In this document: one piece after another, positions 62,101 to 64,000 of the stretch | How the letters are laid out: every line of letters begins with the position of its first letter | How positions within the stretch are numbered: the stretch's first letter is position 1 | Assembly (NCBI GenBank): GCA_036245525.1 | Contig: BTPG01000007.1 | Span: 167,990,136 to 168,054,135 of the forward strand | Source of the DNA: Semisulcospira habei | Taxonomy: Eukaryota > Mollusca > Gastropoda > Semisulcospiridae | Length of the DNA: 64,000 nt | Direction of reading: 5' to 3' | Position numbers and translations under genes: made by a program | The notes under the pieces: generated by a model | Databases searched by the model: none | Told to the model about the DNA's origin: nothing | What the model saw: only the letters and a program-made list of their open reading frames with translations

Positions 62101-64000
62101 ATCGTCCATGGACATGGCACAGCCCGAACGGAGAGCACCATAAACAAAATTGACTACTTCATGGTGAAGAGACGCTTCCAAACCAGTGTGAACATTGCCA
62201 AGACAAGAAGTTTTCCAGGAGCAGACATTGGAAGCGACCATGACTTAGTGATGATGACCTTTCGACTCCGCCTGAAGAAGGTCAACAAGCAGGGTCCCGC
62301 CAGAATCAAGTTTGACCTCGAGAAGTTGAAAGACCCAGAGGTAGCGGAAGCCTTCCTGTCAAAGATGGGAGGTTAATTCGCCACTGCTACTTCTAGGTGC
62401 AGAAAACACGGACGTGGACACACTGATCGACACATTTAACACTGCTGTAACATAACAGCTAGTGAGATCCTTGGCAAACACCGACAAGCAAAGAAACCTT
62501 GGATTATATCTGACATCTTTGTTCTATGTGACAAGCGTCGAGAATTAAAGAAAAAGAAATCAGAGGTAGAAGAAGCTCAACAATACAGGGAAATTAACCA
62601 GGATATGTAGAAAATCATGAAAAAGGCAAAGAATAAGTGGATTGAAGATCAGTGTAAACACGTAGAAGAAAATTTGAACAAAAATAATAGCAAAAAAAGC
62701 ATATTAGCTGGTGAAAGACCTGACCAGTGTAAAGCCAGGACATTCCTCGATCATTCAAGATAGTGAAGGGAACTGTCTTACGGAAGATCAAGACATACTG
62801 AAGAGATGGACAGAGTACTGCTCCGATTTGTACAACCACCGAGCTGCAGGGGACCCAGGCATACTTGTCAACCCACCCGTGACCAACAATGGCAACTATC
62901 CCATCCTCCGAGAAGAAGTAGAGGCTGCAGTGAAGTCACTGAAAAAAGGGAAGGCAGCAGGAGCAGACAACATCCCTGCAGAGCAAGTCCAAGAAGAGGG
63001 AGAAGACATGATAAGCGCCTTAAAAACAATCTGCAATAAGATCTGGCAGTCAGGGGATTGGCCCACACCATGGATCCAATCACTTATAATAACTCTCACC
63101 AAAAAAGACAACTTACATCAATGCCAGAATTATCGCACGATCAGTCTTCTATGCCACACAAGCAAAGTCATGTTAAAGATCATACTGAACAGGCTGAAGC
63201 CACAGGCAGAGGAGATCATAGCTGAGGAACAGGCAGGCTTCAGACCACGGCGCAGCACAACTTAGCAGATCTTCAACCTGAGAGTTCTATGTGAGAGGTA
63301 CCTCCAGCACCAGCAAGATCCATATCATGTCTTTGTGGATTTTAAGAAAGCGTTTGACAGGGTGTGGTATGCAGCCCTTTGGTCCACTATGAAGCTATAC
63401 AACAACAATGCCAACCTGATCAAAGTCATAGCAAACCGTTACAACAAGGCCACTAGCGTAATCTGCTTCAACAGCAAAATAGGAAACTGGTTTAGGACTA
63501 CAGTTGGAGGTCAGACAAGGCTGCTTGCTCTCAACTACTCTTTTCAACATCTTCCTGGAAAGAATCATGACGGACGCTCTGAAAGATCATGAAGGAACTG
63601 TCAGTATTAGAGGCAAAACAATCACGAACTTGCGCTTTGCGGACGACATTGATGGCTTTGCAGGAACAGAGAAGGAGCTAGCTCATCTGGTGGAAAAGTT
63701 GGATAGTACAGCCATTGCGTATGGGATGGAAATCAGTGCAGAGAAGACCAAACTGGTGACCAATAACGCCAGTGGCATTGGCACTGAAATCATGGTTGGA
63801 GGCCAAAAACTGGAAACAGTTAAGAAATTCAAATAATTAGGAGCCATTGTGAAAGATGAGGGATCAAAACCAGAAATACTGTCCGGGATTGCGCAGACAA
63901 CAACAGCACTGACAAGATTTAAAGACAGAAACATCACACTCTGCTCCATGATCAGACTGATGCGCTCCTTAGTCATCTCAGTGCTCTTGTATGCCTGCGA
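62100..64000 (+). pseudogene. RTE/BovB-type LINE, decayed, runs off the right edge
   Basis: Endonuclease end: STINKIDYFMVKRRFQTSVN, PGADIGSDHDLVMMTFRLRL. RT: KKGKAAGADNIPAEQVQEEG, ICNKIWQSGDWPTPW, KVMLKIILNRLKPQAEEII, AEEQAGFRPRRSTT, VDFKKAFDRVW, CLLSTTLFNIFLERIMTDAL, LRFADDIDGFAG (catalytic FADD), MEISAEKTKLVTNN and GAIVKDEGSKPEILSGIAQT. In-frame stops near 62373, 62608, 63262 and 63834 and a frameshift near 63515 show it is dead. The sequence pattern is typical of RTE elements of the BovB group. Confidence 0.88.

Overview
This window looks like nuclear DNA of a marine gastropod mollusc. The evidence is a split gene for a temptin-like protein (temptin is a water-borne Aplysia pheromone protein), a split gene for a secreted, probably GPI-anchored alpha-carbonic anhydrase, GT-AG introns of 0.5-2 kb, and a very high load of microsatellites and transposon remnants. 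I cannot name the species. There is one ambiguous base, at 34987. I found no prokaryotic genes, intact tRNA, rRNA or CRISPR array.

Genes. Only two host genes are supported, both on the + strand and both partial. (1) Alpha-carbonic anhydrase: seven exons between 18854 and 25806, from the WSYHGDHG N-terminal motif to the stop codon. All zinc ligands are present and the C-terminal tail is hydrophobic; the signal-peptide exon lies upstream and was not found. (2) Temptin-like: three exons at 55108-55300, 55805-55937 and 57935-58069. The first exon is uncertain and the 3' exon(s) were not found. The 29 kb between them and the 18 kb upstream hold only repeats and unassigned non-coding DNA.

Mobile elements. 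The dominant feature is a set of short elements built around long, near-perfect inverted repeats (hairpins). I group them as families A-G, with single palindromes H-L. Most of A-F end in TTAACC(C/A)NTTC and lie between TTAA sites, the target signature of piggyBac-type transposons, and are about 70-223 bp long. They sit in most introns of the carbonic anhydrase gene and often abut one another, sharing one TTAA. When a copy departs from its family sequence, both arms usually carry the matching change.

Non-LTR retrotransposons: two large and one short copy of a jockey/CR1-group LINE (58283-61951, 41812-43713 and 41048-41153, all minus), each bordered by (GA)n/(TC)n; a Rex1-like LINE (1271-2223, minus) inside a B hairpin; a decayed RTE/BovB-type LINE (62100-64000, plus); and a C-terminal remnant (44641-44945, minus). 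Also present are tRNA-derived SINEs (39649-39950, 56165-56330), several repeats of 0.6-1.5 kb in two to five copies with short inverted ends, a 29-bp minisatellite (14128-15290), a 40-bp minisatellite (31340-31862) and many CA, GA and TA arrays.

Layout. 1-18.8 kb: repeats only. 18.8-25.8 kb: carbonic anhydrase. 25.8-33 kb: its repetitive 3' flank, an inverted-repeat transposon and the 40-bp satellite. 33-48 kb: dispersed repeats, LINEs and microsatellites. 48-54.3 kb: a cluster of 1.1-1.5 kb repeats, two of them inverted. 54.8-58.1 kb: temptin-like gene. 58.1-64 kb: microsatellites and two LINEs in opposite orientation. The repeat content does not look like a working gene system; the interest lies in how the hairpin families arise, spread and keep their two arms matched.
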